Positions 17,686 through 28,831 are shown, numbered from the stretch's first letter. The stretch is 64,000 nt of DNA from CAWCFV01 sp963794995 (GCA_963794995.1 CAWCFV010000002.1:2170001-2234000); one strand, 5' to 3'. Notes: generated from the letters alone by a model not told the origin. Numbers and translations: made by a program.

Positions 17686-19467
17686 GCCTCGACATCGAGC
17701 AGATCCGGGAGCGGTACCGGCAGGAGCGCGACCGCCGGGCCCGCCCGTCGGGCACGGACCAGTTCCAGTTCGCGGAGGGCGAGCTCGCGCAGCTCGCCGA
17801 GGATCCGTATGCCGACGAGCTGCCGCCGCGCAACCCGGTCGACCGGGACGTCGACGTCCTGGTCATCGGGTGCGGCATCGGCGGGATCGAGATGGCGGCG
17901 ACCCTGCGCAAGGCGGGGGTCGACGACATCCTGATGGTCGACGGCGCGGCCGACTTCGGTGGCACGTGGTACTGGAACCGCTACCCGGGGATCCGGTGCG
18001 ACGTCGAGAGCTACATCTACCTGCCGTACCTCGAGGAGACCGGCTACATGCCGACCGAGCGGTACGCCCGCGGCTCGGAGATCTTCGAGTACCTCAAGCG
18101 CCTGGCGCAGCACCTCGGGCTCTACGAGCGTGCGCGGCTGCAGACCCGGGTGACGTCGATGGAGTGGGACGCCCAGCGGTCCCGGTGGCACGTGCGGACC
18201 AATCGCGGGGACACGATCGACGCCCGCTTCGTGACGCACGCAGAGCGGCATCTTCGACCGTCCGCAGCTGCCGGGAATCCCTGGCATCACCACGTTCAAG
18301 GGCAGGATCTTCCACAGCGCTCGCTGGAACTACGAGTACACCGGCAGCGAACCTGGAACGCCTTGCTGACAAGGACGTCGCCGTCATCGGGACGGGCGCG
18401 ACTGGTTGCCAGATCATCCCGGAGCTCGCACGCGCGGCGCGGTCGCTCACCGTACTTCAGCGGACGCCGACCGCAGTCGGCGTGCGCGACAACGCGCCCA
18501 CCGATCCGGACTGGTTCGCGTCCCTCGAGCCGGGCTGGCAGCGCCGCCGGATCGAGGGCTTCACCTCGCTCGCCAACGGCGAGGACGCCGAGTGCGGCGT
18601 GGACGACGGCTGGGTCGCGATTCTTCCGCCGGATGATCGCCGCAGAGCAGTCGGTCGCCGCCGACCGAACGGACGCCGGAGGCGGTCGAGGCGGCCAAGG
18701 AGCTCGCGGACTTCGAGCACAACGAGGAGGTCCGCGCGCGGGTCGACCAGTTCATCGCCGACCCGAGAAGGCCGCGCTGCTGAAGGCCTACTACCGCACG
18801 CTCTGCAAGCGCCCGGGATTCAGCGACGAGTACCTGCCGGCCCTCGACCGCGACAACGTCCAGCTGGTCGACGTCGAGCACCGTCGGTCACGGAGCTCTC
18901 GCCGGACGGTGTCCTCGTCGACGGCGTGGAGTACCCGGTCGACTGCGTCGTGCTGGCGACCGGCTTCGAGCTGGGCACCACCTGGAGCCACCGCGCTGGC
19001 TACGACGTGGTCGGGCGCGACGGCATGCGTGTCTCGGAGAAGTTCGCCGACGGCATGCGCACCGACCAGGGGCTGTTCAGCGTCGGCTTCCCCAACCTGT
19101 TCTTCACCGGGCTGACCCAGGGCGGGACCACCACCAACGTGCCGCACATGCTGCAGGAGCAGGCCGACCACGTGACGCTACCTGGTGCGGCGGGCGCTGG
19201 ACGAGGACTGGGCGACGGTCGAGCGCGTCCCCGCCGCCGAGGCGGCCTGGCAGCTCGAGATCGCGCGGGTGAACGAGGCGCGGCGGCCGTTCCAGGAGGC
19301 GTGCACCCCGGGCTACTTCAACGCGGAGGGCCGCGTCAACGACCGCCGGTCGAGCATCACCACCGGCAGCTACCGGCCGGCGACCGGCGTTCTTCCGTCG
19401 CTGGCGCGAGACCCGCGAGAACGGCGAGCTCGCCGGCGTGGTCGTCACCCGGCCCGGCGAGGAGTAG
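17682..19467 (+). pseudogene. Baeyer-Villiger type flavin monooxygenase (multiple frameshifts)
   Basis: Joined frames give a protein of about 595 residues, the usual size of type I Baeyer-Villiger monooxygenases. It has an FAD motif VLVIGCGIGGIEMAATLRKA, then GGTWYWNRYPGIRCDVESY, an NADPH motif VAVIGTGATGCQIIPELA and, in a shifted frame, FKGRIFHSARWN. The last is close to the FxGxxxHxxxW(P/D) fingerprint, with N in place of the final P or D. Indels occur near 18240, 18357, 18620, 18765, 18885, 19178 and 19390. Start ATG 17682 and stop TAG 19465-19467 are intact. Such enzymes turn ketones into esters or lactones using NADPH and oxygen, which would suit a pathway for cyclic ketones. Confidence 0.8.
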
Positions 19468-19471
19468 CGAC

Positions 19472-21063
19472 TCAGCCGGTCGTCTGCTCGGCGCGTCATG
19501 GCGCGGACCATGTCGCGCACGGACGCGCGTGAGACCTTCTGGCTGGCCGTGCGTGGCAGCGCGTCGAGGAAGACGACTCGGTGGGCTTCTTGTAGCCGGC
19601 CAGCTGCTCGCGGCAGTGCTCGACCACGTCGTCGGCGGTGACGTCGGCGCCCTCCGCACGGACGACGGCGGCGACCACCGTCTGCCCCCAGCGCGCGTGC
19701 GTCGACGCCGACGACCGCGCACGTCGGCCACGCCGGCGAGCGCGCTGATGCAGTCCTCGACCTCGCTGGGGTAGACGTTCGCGCCGCCGCTGACGATGAG
19801 GTCGGTGCGCCGCTCGGACGATCGTACACGTAGCCGTCGGCGTCGATCGACGCCGAGGTCGCCGGTGCGGAACCAGCCGTCGCGCAGCGCCTCGGCGGTG
19901 GCCTCCGGCGCGGTTCCAGTAGCCGTCGAACAGCCGGGCGAGCGGAACCACAGCTCGCCGACGGTCCCCCGTCGTGCGGCAGCTCGCGCCGTCCTCGCCG
20001 GACGTCGATCACCCGCACCTCGGTGTCCACCGCGCGGCCCCACGGTCGCCGTAGCCATGCGCGTCGTCGTCGGCGTCGATGCATCTCGTGGCCGAGCGTC
20101 GCGGTCATCAGCCCGCCGGAGTTCTCGGTCATGCCCCAGCCCTCGACGAGCCGCGGGCCGATGACGTCGGGTCAGCTCGGCGAGCTGGTCGGGTCGGCGC
20201 GGCTCGGCCGAGTGCAGGACCGAGCGCAGGTTCGCCACGCTCCGGGGGCCCGGCCAGCGGCCGCGGCCACCTCGTCGATGCGCGGCGACGGACACGTAGA
20301 TGAACGTGACCCGGTCCGCGCTCGAGCACGTCGACCAGGTCGACTCGGGTCCCAGTCGCCCATGATGGTCGCGTCGCCGCCCAGCCGCAGCGTGCAGAGC
20401 ACGTGGGCGGGCACCACGGACACGAACGACATCGAGCCGGTGAGCGGCCACCCGGGGGTAGGCGCCGAGCCGGTAGGACGTGCTGTTCATCCGGGCGATC
20501 GCCAGGCACCGACGGTGCGTGAGGATCGCGCCCTTGGGCGGCCGGTCGTGCCGCTCGTGTAGCCGATGATGGCGGGGTCGTCGGGGCCGACCCAGTCGGG
20601 GTCGTGGCCGCCGGACCGTCCGACCCGCAGGCCGGGCCAGGCGTCCCGGGTGTGACGGCGCACGACCTGCAGCCGGCCACGACCGACGCAGGCAGCCCCG
20701 CGACCTTCTCGGCGAGCGAGTCGGCGTGGACGAGCAAGGCGGCGCCACTGTCCTCGAGCAGGTAGGTCGCCTCCGGCGCGGTGTTGCGGGCATTGATGGG
20801 GCACACGACCAGGCCGGCCTTGGCGCACGCGAGGTAGACCTCGACGTACTCGAAGCCGTCGGTCATCCACGTGGCCACGCGGTCGCCGCGCGTCGAGGCC
20901 CGCGCCGAGGAGGCCCTTGGCCAGCCGGTTGGTCCGCTCGTCGAGTCGCGGTAGGTGACCTGCCGCGCCCGCTTGGTCGCGCAGCGCGACTCGCTCCGGG
21001 CCCGCCGCGCGCCACAGGCCAGGCGATGTCGCCGATCGTCGTCGGCTCGAGCTCCAGGCCCAT
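19472..21063 (-). pseudogene. Acyl-CoA ligase (AMP-binding, FadD-like; multiple frameshifts)
   Basis: Joined frames on the minus strand give about 530 residues of an adenylate-forming ligase: N-terminus MGLELEPTTIGDIA, then DGFEYVEVYLACAKAGLVV and INARNTAPEATYLLEDSGAA, the P-loop-like IIGYTSGTTGRPKGAILTH, then GWFRTGDLG and the hinge region LIVSGGANVYPSEVEDC. The start ATG at 21063 is intact. The stop in the last coding frame is the TGA at 19472-19474. Indels occur roughly every 100-200 bases. It would activate a carboxylic acid intermediate to its CoA thioester with ATP. It is the first of three ligases in the region and lies convergent to the monooxygenase, four bases from its stop. Confidence 0.75.
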
Positions 21064-21818
21064 GCCATGCCCCCATCGACGAGCAGGGAGGCGCCGTTGA
21101 CGTATGAGGCAGCGTCCGAGAGCAGGAAGAGCGCCGCGCGCCTGTTCCTCGGGGGTGGAGACCCTGCCCAGCGGGACGGCTGTCGGCGAACCCGCCTCGG
21201 CATCGTCGGGCGTCGTCGGGCCCGGTCACCATCGGCGTGAGCGTCGGACCCGGCTGCAGCTCGTTGACGCGCACGCCGTGCGGCCCGGCCTCCAGCGCGG
21301 CCGCCGGGTCAGCGCGGTGACGGCGGCCTTGGAGGCGCCGTAGACGCTCAGCCCGGGGACGCTCTTACCGCGGCGACCGAGCCGATGTTGAGCACCACGC
21401 CGCGCTGCTGCGCGATCATCACCGGCAACGCGTGGCGAGGCCGTTGAACACGCCCTTGGCGTTCACCGCCATCACCTGCTCCCAGTCGGCGTCGCTCCAC
21501 TCGCGCAGCGGCCGCGGCGGGCGGATGACGCCGGCGTTGTTCACGAGGATGTCGAGGCGCCCGTGCCGCTCGACGACGTCGGCCACCAGCGGCTCGAAGG
21601 CAGCGCGGTCGGTGACGTCGAGTGCGTCGAGCTCGGCGCCGCGTCCCTCGTCGCCCCAGGACGAGAGGCGGCCTCGAGCCGGTCGACCCGACGGTCCGTC
21701 GCGATGACGTGGGCCCCGCCCCGGGCGAGGTCGCGCGCGATCTGGGCGCCGATGCCGCTGCCGGCACCGGTCACGAGCGCCACCCGGCCCTCGAACTCCG
21801 GTCCCGCCTCCCGGGCAC
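21061..21818 (-). pseudogene. Short-chain dehydrogenase/reductase (frameshifted)
   Basis: Read across frames on the minus strand the product is an SDR. The N-terminal segment EFEGRVALVTGAGSGIGAQI carries the TGxxxGxG cofactor motif, the middle has VVLNIGSVAAVRASPG with a following VYGASKAA (the YxxxK catalytic pair), and the C-terminus is ALFLLSDAASYVNGASLLVD. A probable GTG start at 21818 follows GGGGAGG. The end runs into the start of the acyl-CoA ligase. At least three single-base indels interrupt it. It is an NAD(P)-dependent alcohol-ketone oxidoreductase with an unknown substrate. Confidence 0.7.
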
Positions 21819-21826
21819 GCCTCCCC

Positions 21827-22714
21827 TCAGCCGCCGAACCGGAACTGCGGGCGACCAGGCACCGGGACCCGGATCCGCAGCACCGAACCGGCCAACGGCT
21901 GCACGGCCGCCTCCTCGGCGGTGAGCCGGTGGCTGGACGTCGTGACGAACAGGTCGCGCAGGTCGCCCCCGCCGAGCATGACACTCGCCGGGCACGAAAC
22001 CGGGAGGGTGTGCGGATGTCTTCGTTCCCGCCGCCGTCGTAACGACGCACCTGGCCGCTGCCGAAGAAGGCGAGCCACACGCCGTTCTCGGAGTCGACGG
22101 TCATGCCGTCGGGCAACCCGATCGCGGGGTCGAACTCGACGAACGTGCTGCGGCCCGAGATGCGCCCGGCCTCGACGTCGACGTCGTAGCGGTCGATGCG
22201 GTGCGCGTCGCTGTCGATGTGCAGCATGGTGTGGCCGTCGTCGAGCCAGTCCATGCCGTTGGACAGGGTCAGGTTGCTCGAGCACCACCTCGTACGGCCC
22301 CGTCGGGGTCGATCCGGTAGAGGGCGGCCTCGCCGGTGCCCAGGTCGCGCGGCCGCTTGGTCGACATGGTGCCCGCCCACAGCCGACCTCGCGCGTCGCA
22401 GACCGCGTCGTTGAACCGTTGTCGACCCGCTCGGGGCCGAGGTCGACGAACGGCGTCGGCTCGAGGTCGGCGTCGTTGAGCCGCACGGTGAGTCCGACCC
22501 GACCGCGAAGCCGCCGCCCTCGCGGGATCGCGAACGCCGCCGGTGGCCCGATTGGGTCGCGTGGACGCCGTGGCGGGGTCGAGGGTCAGCAGGGCGCCGC
22601 CGTGGATGTCGACGCGGCTCAGCGGCCCGGTCTCGGGCAGCCAGTACGGCCCTCGCCGAGCAGGTCCTTGTCGAGGAAGGCGGACAGGACCTCGGGGCTG
22701 CCGATGGTGGTCAT
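21827..22714 (-). pseudogene. SMP-30/gluconolactonase family hydrolase (frameshifted)
   Basis: Joined frames give about 295 residues, normal for the family: MTTIGSPEVLSAFLDKDLLG, then GPYWLPETGPLSRVDIHGGA, a beta-propeller blade RFNDAVCDARGRLWAGTMST, a further blade SNGMDWLDDGHTMLHIDSDA and LPDGMTVDSENGVWLAFFGS near the C-terminus. Metal-binding asparagine and aspartate residues typical of these lactonases lie in the last two segments. The ATG at 22714 follows AGGAG and overlaps the upstream LLM gene as TGATG. A lactonase next to a Baeyer-Villiger monooxygenase suggests hydrolysis of the lactone it forms. That link is inference. Confidence 0.75.
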
Positions 22715-23709
22715 CAGACTCCTGGGTTGGCTCCGACGCGTGGGCAACACGTCGGTGGCGATGTACTCCAGCCGGCCGGTTCCGGACGCGACCGGCTCGC
22801 CGGGCAGCACGGCCATCAGGTGGAACTCGGCGATGCCGGCCTGGCCGGACGCGCCCAGCACGGCCACGGCGCCGTCGGCGTCGACGACCTCGTAGTGGCC
22901 ATCGCGGATGGCGTCGCGGGCGTGGTGTAGTGGGGCGGGTCGATGAAGCCGAAGTCGATGTACTGGTTGACCTGGTGGAGCAGGTACGCGCCGAGCTCGG
23001 CGACCGCGCGGTCGGGGTCAGGGCCACGAGGAGGCGCGCGGTCCGCGCGGTCCGCCCCTGCAGCTCCGGCGGCCGAGCCGGTCGGCCGCCTGGAGGAACG
23101 CGGTGACGTGGCGGTCCTGGAGGCGAGGAAGCCGTCAGCGAGCCGGCCGCCCGCTCGATGGCCGGCGCGGCGGTGCCACCCAGCCAGATCTCCGGCCACC
23201 CGGGCGGATCGGGCCGGGCGTGACCGTCAGCGAGGGCAGGGTCCAGTGCCGCCCCGAGAAGCGGAACTCCTCGCCGGTGAAGGCCCGCCGGACGATCTCG
23301 ACGCCCTCCTCCATGCGGCGGCGCGATCCCGGGTGGACACGCCGAACGCCTCGAACTCGACCTGTCGGTACCCGCCGGCGAGGCCGAGCCGGAACCGACC
23401 GTCGCTGACGATGTCGGCGGTGAGCGCGTCCTCCGCGATCCGCAACGGGTGGTGGAGCGGCAGCTGGACGATGTTCGTCGTGATCCCGACGCGCGAGGTG
23501 GTCGCCCCGATGGCCGTCGCCAGGGCCATGGTGGACGGGGAGTAGCCGTCACCGACGAAGTGGTGCTCGGTCACCGACACCACGTCGAAGTGTCCTGCGG
23601 TGTCGACCCAGCGGAGCTGCTCGAACAGCTGGCCGTAGCGTCGCTCCCACGGCTCGTGGGTGGGGTTGCGGAAGTCGTAGAAGACGCCGAACCGGGTGGG
23701 GAACCTCAT
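22714..23709 (-). pseudogene. LLM-class flavin-dependent oxidoreductase, second copy (frameshifted)
   Basis: The first 150 codons from ATG 23709 are intact: MRFPTRFGVFYDFRNPTHEP, FDVVSVTEHHFVGDGYSPST, then HPLRIAEDALTADIVSDGRF and FRLGLAGGYRQVEFEAFGVS, all typical of bacterial-luciferase-like monooxygenases. After about 23310 several indels split the frame. A later piece, EIWLGGTAAPAIERAAGSL, matches the flavin-site strand. The proposed stop overlaps the SMP-30 start. It is a paralogue of the enzyme at 8306, with which it shares the EHH and DGR motifs. Confidence 0.75.
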
Positions 23710-23716
23710 GGTCGTC

Positions 23717-24482
23717 TCAGACCGCCGTGTAGCCACCGTCGACGGGCACGCGACGCCGGTGATGAAGCTCGACGCGTCGCTCGCCAGGAACACGACGGCC
23801 CGGGCGATCTCCTCGGGCTCGGCGACCCGGCCGAGGGGCACCCGGCTCGCGTAGACCTCGGCGACCGATTCGGCCTCGTCGGGTGCCTTGGCGAGGAATC
23901 CCGGCAGCATCGGGGTGTTGACCGGGCCGGGGCACACGGCGTTGACGCGGATGCCTCGGGCGCCAGCACCGTGCACAGCGACTTGGTGAGGCCGATCAGG
24001 CCGGCTTTGGTCAACGAGTAGAGGGGCGTGGTGTACGAGCCGACCAGACCGGCCGCCGACGAGGTGTAGATGATCGATCCGCCGCGGCCGGTAGCCCGGA
24101 TCAGCGGGAGGAACGCCTGCGTGACGAAGAAGCCGCTCTTCAGGTTGATGTCGATCGCCCGCTGCCACTGCTCCTCGGTGATGTCGTCGATCCCGTGGGG
24201 GTTGGGCGGCCCACGTTGCTGAGCAGCACGTCGACGGCGGGCATCGTCTCGGCGATCCGGGCGGCGAGCCGCGCAGTCCGCGACGTCGGTGAGGTCGCCC
24301 GGAACGCGCGGGCCTCGTGGCCGTTCGCGGACAGCTCCGCGGCGAGCCGGTGACGGCGTCGCCGTCAGGTCGACGAGCGCGACGGCGGCTCCTGCCTCGG
24401 CGAGCGCGGTGGCGCTCCTGGCCGATGCCCGACCCGGCAGCGGCCACGACGGCCGATTGCCCCGCAGCGTCACCTGCGCCAC
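23717..24482 (-). pseudogene. Short-chain dehydrogenase/reductase (frameshifted)
   Basis: Joined frames give about 254 residues. The probable start is GTG at 24482 (VAQVTLRG) after AGAAGG, inside the end of the upstream ligase. An intact middle piece reads DITEEQWQRAIDINLKSGFF, IIYTSSAAGLVGSYTTPLYS and LTKAGLIGLTKSL, with catalytic Ser, Tyr and Lys in place. The C-terminus is VPVDGGYTAV with TGA at 23717. It lies between an acyl-CoA ligase and the LLM enzyme in one minus-strand unit and probably acts on a hydroxy- or keto-acyl-CoA. Confidence 0.75.
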
Positions 24483-26078
24483 CTTCTGCTCGTCCTGGAG
24501 CGCCCGAGGGCCTGCTGCGCGACGACGTGGCGCTGGATCTTGCCCGAGGTGGTGCGCGGGAGCGGCCTCGGTGCGGACGTCCCACCGGCGCGGGACCTTG
24601 TAGTTCGCCAGCTCGGTGCGGCAGTGCGCCTCGAGATCCGACGGCGTCACCGAGCGCCCGTCCTTGACGACCACCACCGCCTCCGGAACCTCCCCCCAGT
24701 CGGGGTCCGGCACGCCGACGACGGCGACCTCGGCCACCGCGTCCAGGTCGAGCAGGACCCGCTCGACCTCGGCCGGGTAGACGTTCAGCCCGCCGACGAT
24801 CACCAGCTCCTTGGCCCGCCCGGCGATGTGCACGAAACCGTCGCCGTCGACGCGGGCCAGGTCGCCCGTGCGCATCCAGCCGTCGTGGTACGTCTCCGCC
24901 GTGGCCTCGGCCTTGCCGTAGTACCCGACCATGCAGGCCGGGGACAGGACCACGATCTCGCCGACCTCGTCCTCCGCCGTGTCGCGAACTCGGGGTCGAC
25001 CACGCGGACCCGGGCGGCCAGGCACGCCTTGCCCGCAGCGCCGGCCTTGCGCACGGCGTCGGCGGCTCGAGCAGCAGCATGAGCGTCGGGAACTCGCCCA
25101 TCCCGTAGCCCTGGACGAGGGCGCAGGAGGGGACGCGCCGGTGCCACTCCTCGATCAGCTGGACGGGCACCGGCTCGCCACCGCTCAGGCCGAGGTTGAG
25201 GGAGGAGAGGTCGTGGCGCTCGAGCTCCGCGTAGGCGAGGATCCGGCGGAGCACGGCGGGCACGAGGATCGTCTTGGTGACGCCGTGCCGCTCGACGGTG
25301 GCGCAGAACGCCTCGGGCGTGAGCCCCGGCTCGGGTTGATGACCACCTGACCGCCGGCCCACATCACGGCCAGCGTGAAGCTGTGGAAGCCCGCCGCCCA
25401 GCACATGGCGGGGATGACCAGGTGGACGTCGTCGCGCGTGATGCCGAAGTCGGGGATCTGGTGGAGGGAGTTCCAGAGCACGGTCTCGTGCGTGTGCATC
25501 GCACCCTTGGGGAAGCCGGTGGTGCCCGACGTGTACTGCAGGAGGAGCAGGTCGTCCGCACGCTGCCGCCGGCGGCGGTGGACCAGCGGTGGCGCACAGG
25601 CCTCGTAGTCGAGGGCGCCGTCCTGGTCGGCGCCGATCGAGACGACCAGCAGGTCGCGGTCCACGCGTCGCGGCCCGCCCGCACGGCGTCCCAGAGCTCG
25701 TCCTCGCCGACCATCCACCGCGCCCCGAGTCCTCGACGATGTAGGCGATCTCCTTGGGCTTGAGGAGGTAGTTGCACCGGGAGATCAGCCACCGATCCTG
25801 GCCAGCGCGAACAGCAGCTCGAACCACTCGAGCCGGTTGTGGGCGAGCACGCTCACCACGTCGCCGTGCTGGAACCCGTGCGCCAGCAGGCCGCCGCGAG
25901 GGCCGAGGCCCGTGCGCTCGAGCTGCTCGAAGGTGACCTCCTGGTCCTCGAACACAGCGCGACCCCTGCGGCCGTCGCGCCGTGCGCGGGCAGGTTGCGC
26001 TGGAGCACCGCGTCGAGGTGAACGCGCTGCTCGGCGGCGACCCTGGCGCCGGTCGGCGAGGCGTGCGCGCCTGCTCAC
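24470..26078 (-). pseudogene. Acyl-CoA ligase (AMP-binding; multiple frameshifts)
   Basis: Pieces in three frames assemble to about 535 residues: FEDQEVTFEQLERTGL, GDVVSVLAHNRLEWFELLFA, the P-loop region QYTSGTTGFPKGAMHTHETV, LVIPAMCWAAGFHSFTLAVM, GWMRTGDLARVDGDGFVHIA and AKELVIVGGLNVYPAEVERV. The GTG start at 26078 overlaps the TGA of the winged-helix gene upstream (GTGA). The stop TGA (24470-24472) lies inside the SDR start. It activates a carboxylic acid with ATP and CoA. The intact hinge and catalytic-lysine regions argue that the frame breaks are errors. Confidence 0.75.
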
Positions 26079-26653
26079 CAAGACCCCTCCTGCTCGCGCG
26101 TGCGGCCGAGCATGAGCAGGTAGTCCTCGTGGCACTCGAACCAGACGGTGTGGAAGCTGTCGACGGCCGGGCTCACGACGTAGCGGTGGTCGTCGGCGGC
26201 CTTGTCGAGCGAGGCGGCCAGCCGGTCGGCGTAGGCGCCGAACTTGCGGGACGACCGCGCCTGCCGAGCCGAGGCTGGGCGCGACCTTCTCGCAGATGTC
26301 GGAGAGGTCCTCGATGATCTCGAAGCGCGTCGCGTCGTCGGTGGTGTTCTGCCACTTCGCCGACAGGTCCTTGACCGGCTGGTTGGGTGGAGGAAGGACG
26401 TGTAGGTCTCGGTGAGCCGCTCGACGACCTCCGGCGTGCGCGCCTGCGCGACCGTCGCCTCGTACCGGTCGCGGCCGTCGCCCGTGAGCATCCAGCCGGG
26501 ACGCCGACCCGTGGTGCGCTCGACCACGAGGCGCTCGCCGGCCAACGAGGACAGCTCGGCGCTCACGTCGTCGGCCGCGACGCCAAGCGACGTCGCGAGC
26601 TCGTCCGCGGTGGCGCGTCCCTTCAGCCGGAGCGCCTGCAAGACCTGGCTCAT
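26075..26653 (-). CDS. Winged-helix domain protein with helical C-terminal domain (two compensating shifts)
   Basis: Residues 1-60 (MSQVLQALRLKGRATADELA, then VSAELSSLAGERLVVERT) form a DtxR/MarR-like winged helix. The C-terminal half ends FHTVWFECHEDYLLMLGRTR. The reading frame is open from ATG 26653 (AAGGAG upstream) to TGA 26075, but residues about 90-130 are in the wrong frame: the neighbouring frame gives KDLSAKWQNTTDDATRFEII and EDLSDICEKVAP there. So two opposite indels, near 26260 and 26385, cancel. I cannot name the family. It may be a regulator or an accessory protein of the carboxylase, since its start overlaps the carboxyltransferase stop (ATGA). Confidence 0.6.
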   Translation of the reverse strand: MSQVLQALRLKGRATADELATSLGVAADDVSAELSSLAGERLVVERTTGRRPGWMLTGDGRDRYEATVAQARTPEVVERLTETYTSFLHPTSRSRTCRRSGRTPPTTRRASRSSRTSPTSARRSRPASARQARSSRKFGAYADRLAASLDKAADDHRYVVSPAVDSFHTVWFECHEDYLLMLGRTREQEGSW

Positions 26654-28153
26654 CTCGATCTCCTTCGGCGGATGGCTGAGGGGCGAACCTCTGACGCACC
26701 TGCGGCGCAGGGTGATCGAGAGGTCCGGGCTCGTCGTACCGGGCAGGTAGCCCGACGGCGACGCGCTGGATCAGGTCGCGGGCGATGGCGCTGGCGCGGG
26801 TGCCGGGTGGCGGGATCAGCTCCGTCTGCACCGGCCCGTTGCCGAGCGCGGCGTCGACGTCCTCCTTGGGCATGACCGCGCGAAGGATGAGCTCCTCGTC
26901 GGAGAGGGTCTCGCCGCGCTCGTGACGCAGCTCGGCCAGGCTGGGCTGCGGCGGCGTCCAGCTCGTGAGCTCCGCCGCGCGGGGCGTCCCCAGGATGGCG
27001 TCGAGGGCGTTCGTCGAACGGGGCGGCGTGCTTGCCGAGGTGCCCCAGGGCGTAGAGCACCATCTCGTCGGGCACGATCCGGTAGCGCTCGCCGGTCACC
27101 ACGTTGAGGACGGCCTGGATGCCGATCAGCTGCGAGAACGGGGTCGCGCTCGGCGGGTAGCCGACCTCGGTGCGGATGACGGCGGCCTCCTCGAGGACCT
27201 CGCTCGAGCTGGTCGGTCATCCCGACGCCCAGCTGGGCGAGCAGCGCGCCGGTCATCCGCCGGGGAACTGGTGCCGGTAGTTGAACTCGGTGCAACTGTT
27301 CGGACGCCGACCGGCCGGTCCTCGGTCGGCGATGCTAGCGAAGGGCGCTCGGCGATGCTTCTCGAGCGGGCTCGGTGTCGAGCCGTGCGAGAGCCGGCGG
27401 TGCTTGAGGTTCTGACCATGCCCTCGACCGACGGCAGGGACGGCCGTCGGCCAGCGGGCCGATCGCGGTGTGCACGATGCGTGCTCCCGCGTCGATCCCG
27501 GTCATGTAGTTGAGCGGGGCCATCCCGGTGGTGTTGTGGAAGTGCAGCTCGAGGGGCACCTTGCCCGCCGCTTCGACGAGCGTGGGCAGCAGGGTCTGGG
27601 CGTTCTCGGGCCGCAGGACCCCGGCCTCGTCGGACAGCATGATCGCGTTGACGTTCTCGAACGCCGCCATCTGGCGGGTGACGCCGGCCCAGAAGTCGTC
27701 CGTGTGGACCGGGCTGTGGCCATACATGAGGCACGGGGACGCACCTCGCCGCCGGCATCGTGGACGATGTCGCGATCCAGCGCATCTTCTCCATGTCGTA
27801 CAGGCAGTCGATGGAGCCAGAAGCTGGTCACCCCGTCTGACCACGGTGCGCACCCACAGCTCGATCAGCGAGCGGGTTGATGCTGAACCCCACGATCGCG
27901 AGCCGCGCATCCCCGCCCGGCGGCAGGCGCTCGGCATCGCGGCCTGGACGTGGTCGTAGGCGTTCTCCAGGGCTTCCTTGCCGGCAGCGGGACCTCGCCT
28001 CGAATACGTCGCTCGCCACCATCTCAATGGTGCAGATCCTACCGGGTGATGTCGTCGGGCAGCGCGAGCTGTGCTTGGCGAGCATGCCCATGCCCCACAG
28101 GCTCTGCTGCCGTCGCGCAGGGTGGTGTCGATGAACTCGACGTCGTTGCTCGA
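26650..28153 (-). pseudogene. Carboxyltransferase subunit of a biotin-dependent carboxylase (OadA/PycB type; frameshifted)
   Basis: Joined frames give about 500 residues of an HMGL-like TIM barrel with the pyruvate or oxaloacetate carboxyltransferase signature: VEFIDTTLRDG followed by QQSLWGMGMLAKH, later AFENVNAIMLSDEAGVLRPE, then LELHFHNTTGMAPLNYMTG with metal-binding histidines, and the C-terminal domain YRIVPDEMVLYALGHLGK and MPKEDVDAALGNGPVQTELI. The start is probably a misread GTG near 28153, 15 bases after the BCCP stop. The stop overlaps the winged-helix start. With the carrier at 28168 and the carboxylase at 32740 it completes a three-subunit enzyme that carboxylates pyruvate or another 2-oxo acid. 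Confidence 0.75.
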
Positions 28154-28167
28154 CCGCGTCCTTCTTC

Positions 28168-28627
28168 CTAGGGCCGGACGTTGATGAGCGACCGTCCGTG
28201 GTCGACCAGCCGTTGCCTTGAAGTGGATCGACTGGATTCGCTGTTCGACAGGGGCCGTTAGTCGGACGATCAGCTTCATCACCTCGATGATGAGAGCTGG
28301 TCCCGGCGGCCACCGGGTCGCTGACCTCGACGAACGGCGGGGCGCCGGTTTCGGCGAGCGCCGGGGCCAGGCCGATGGTCGCGAGGCGACCGTCACGGGC
28401 TCGACAGCGCCCATGCGTCGCCGACGGCGTCGGCCCGGGGCGGCGCGGGGGCGGCAGGGGCGTCCGGGGCCTCCCGGCGGCGCTCGCACCGCTGCGGCGC
28501 CGGCAATGCCGCCGGGCCGGTGGCCCGCCGGGACACCGGCCGGCCGGAGGCGGGTGGCCGTCTGCGCAGCGGTGTCGAGGACACCTCGAGGGTACGCCGT
28601 CGATCTGGACTCGGGCGTCCTCCACCC
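28168..28627 (-). pseudogene. Biotin carboxyl carrier protein (frameshifted)
   Basis: Minus-strand frames read VEDARVQIDGVPS near the start, GAPPFVEVSDPVAAGT, then the biotinylation site ALIIEVMKLIVRLTAPVE, with the lysine of EVMK as biotin acceptor, and SIHFKATAGR and HGRSLINVRP before TAG at 28168-28170. The expected length is about 150 residues, normal for a free-standing carrier. The linker part is proline- and alanine-rich. Indels lie near 28210, 28240, 28290 and further upstream. The GTG near 28627 is the likeliest start but is uncertain. Confidence 0.7.
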
Positions 28628-28769
28628 GGCGTCCTTGATGCGGGGAGGAGGACGGAAGCGGTTCAGGCCGCGTGGATCGACGACTCGCGCTCACGCGACG
28701 CTCTGCCTTGGTGATCCTAGGCCCCCGGAGCCGCTGCGGGGGGGCGACGGACGTCATGCCGCCACGGCC

Positions 28770-28793
28770 AGTCAACCAAACGAATGGTTGACT
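28770..28793. promoter_or_regulatory. Palindromic TetR-type operator
   Basis: A 24-base palindrome with perfect nine-base arms, AGTCAACCA and TGGTTGACT, around AACGAA. It lies between the divergent carrier-protein gene and the thiolase gene. It is the best copy of the operator seen at 5746, 36932, 44402 and 49869, and its right arm contains a TTGACT that could be a -35 element. Confidence 0.75.
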
Positions 28794-28805
28794 AGTCCTT
28801 GCTCT

Positions 28806-28826
28806 ACGAGTTCGTTTGGTTGACTC
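28806..28826 (-). promoter_or_regulatory. Second TetR-type half-operator before the thiolase start
   Basis: On the minus strand the site reads GAGTCAACCAAACGAACTCG, the left half and core of the palindrome at 28770. It ends about six bases before the thiolase ATG, where a bound repressor would block initiation. Confidence 0.55.
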
Positions 28827-28831
28827 GGCGC

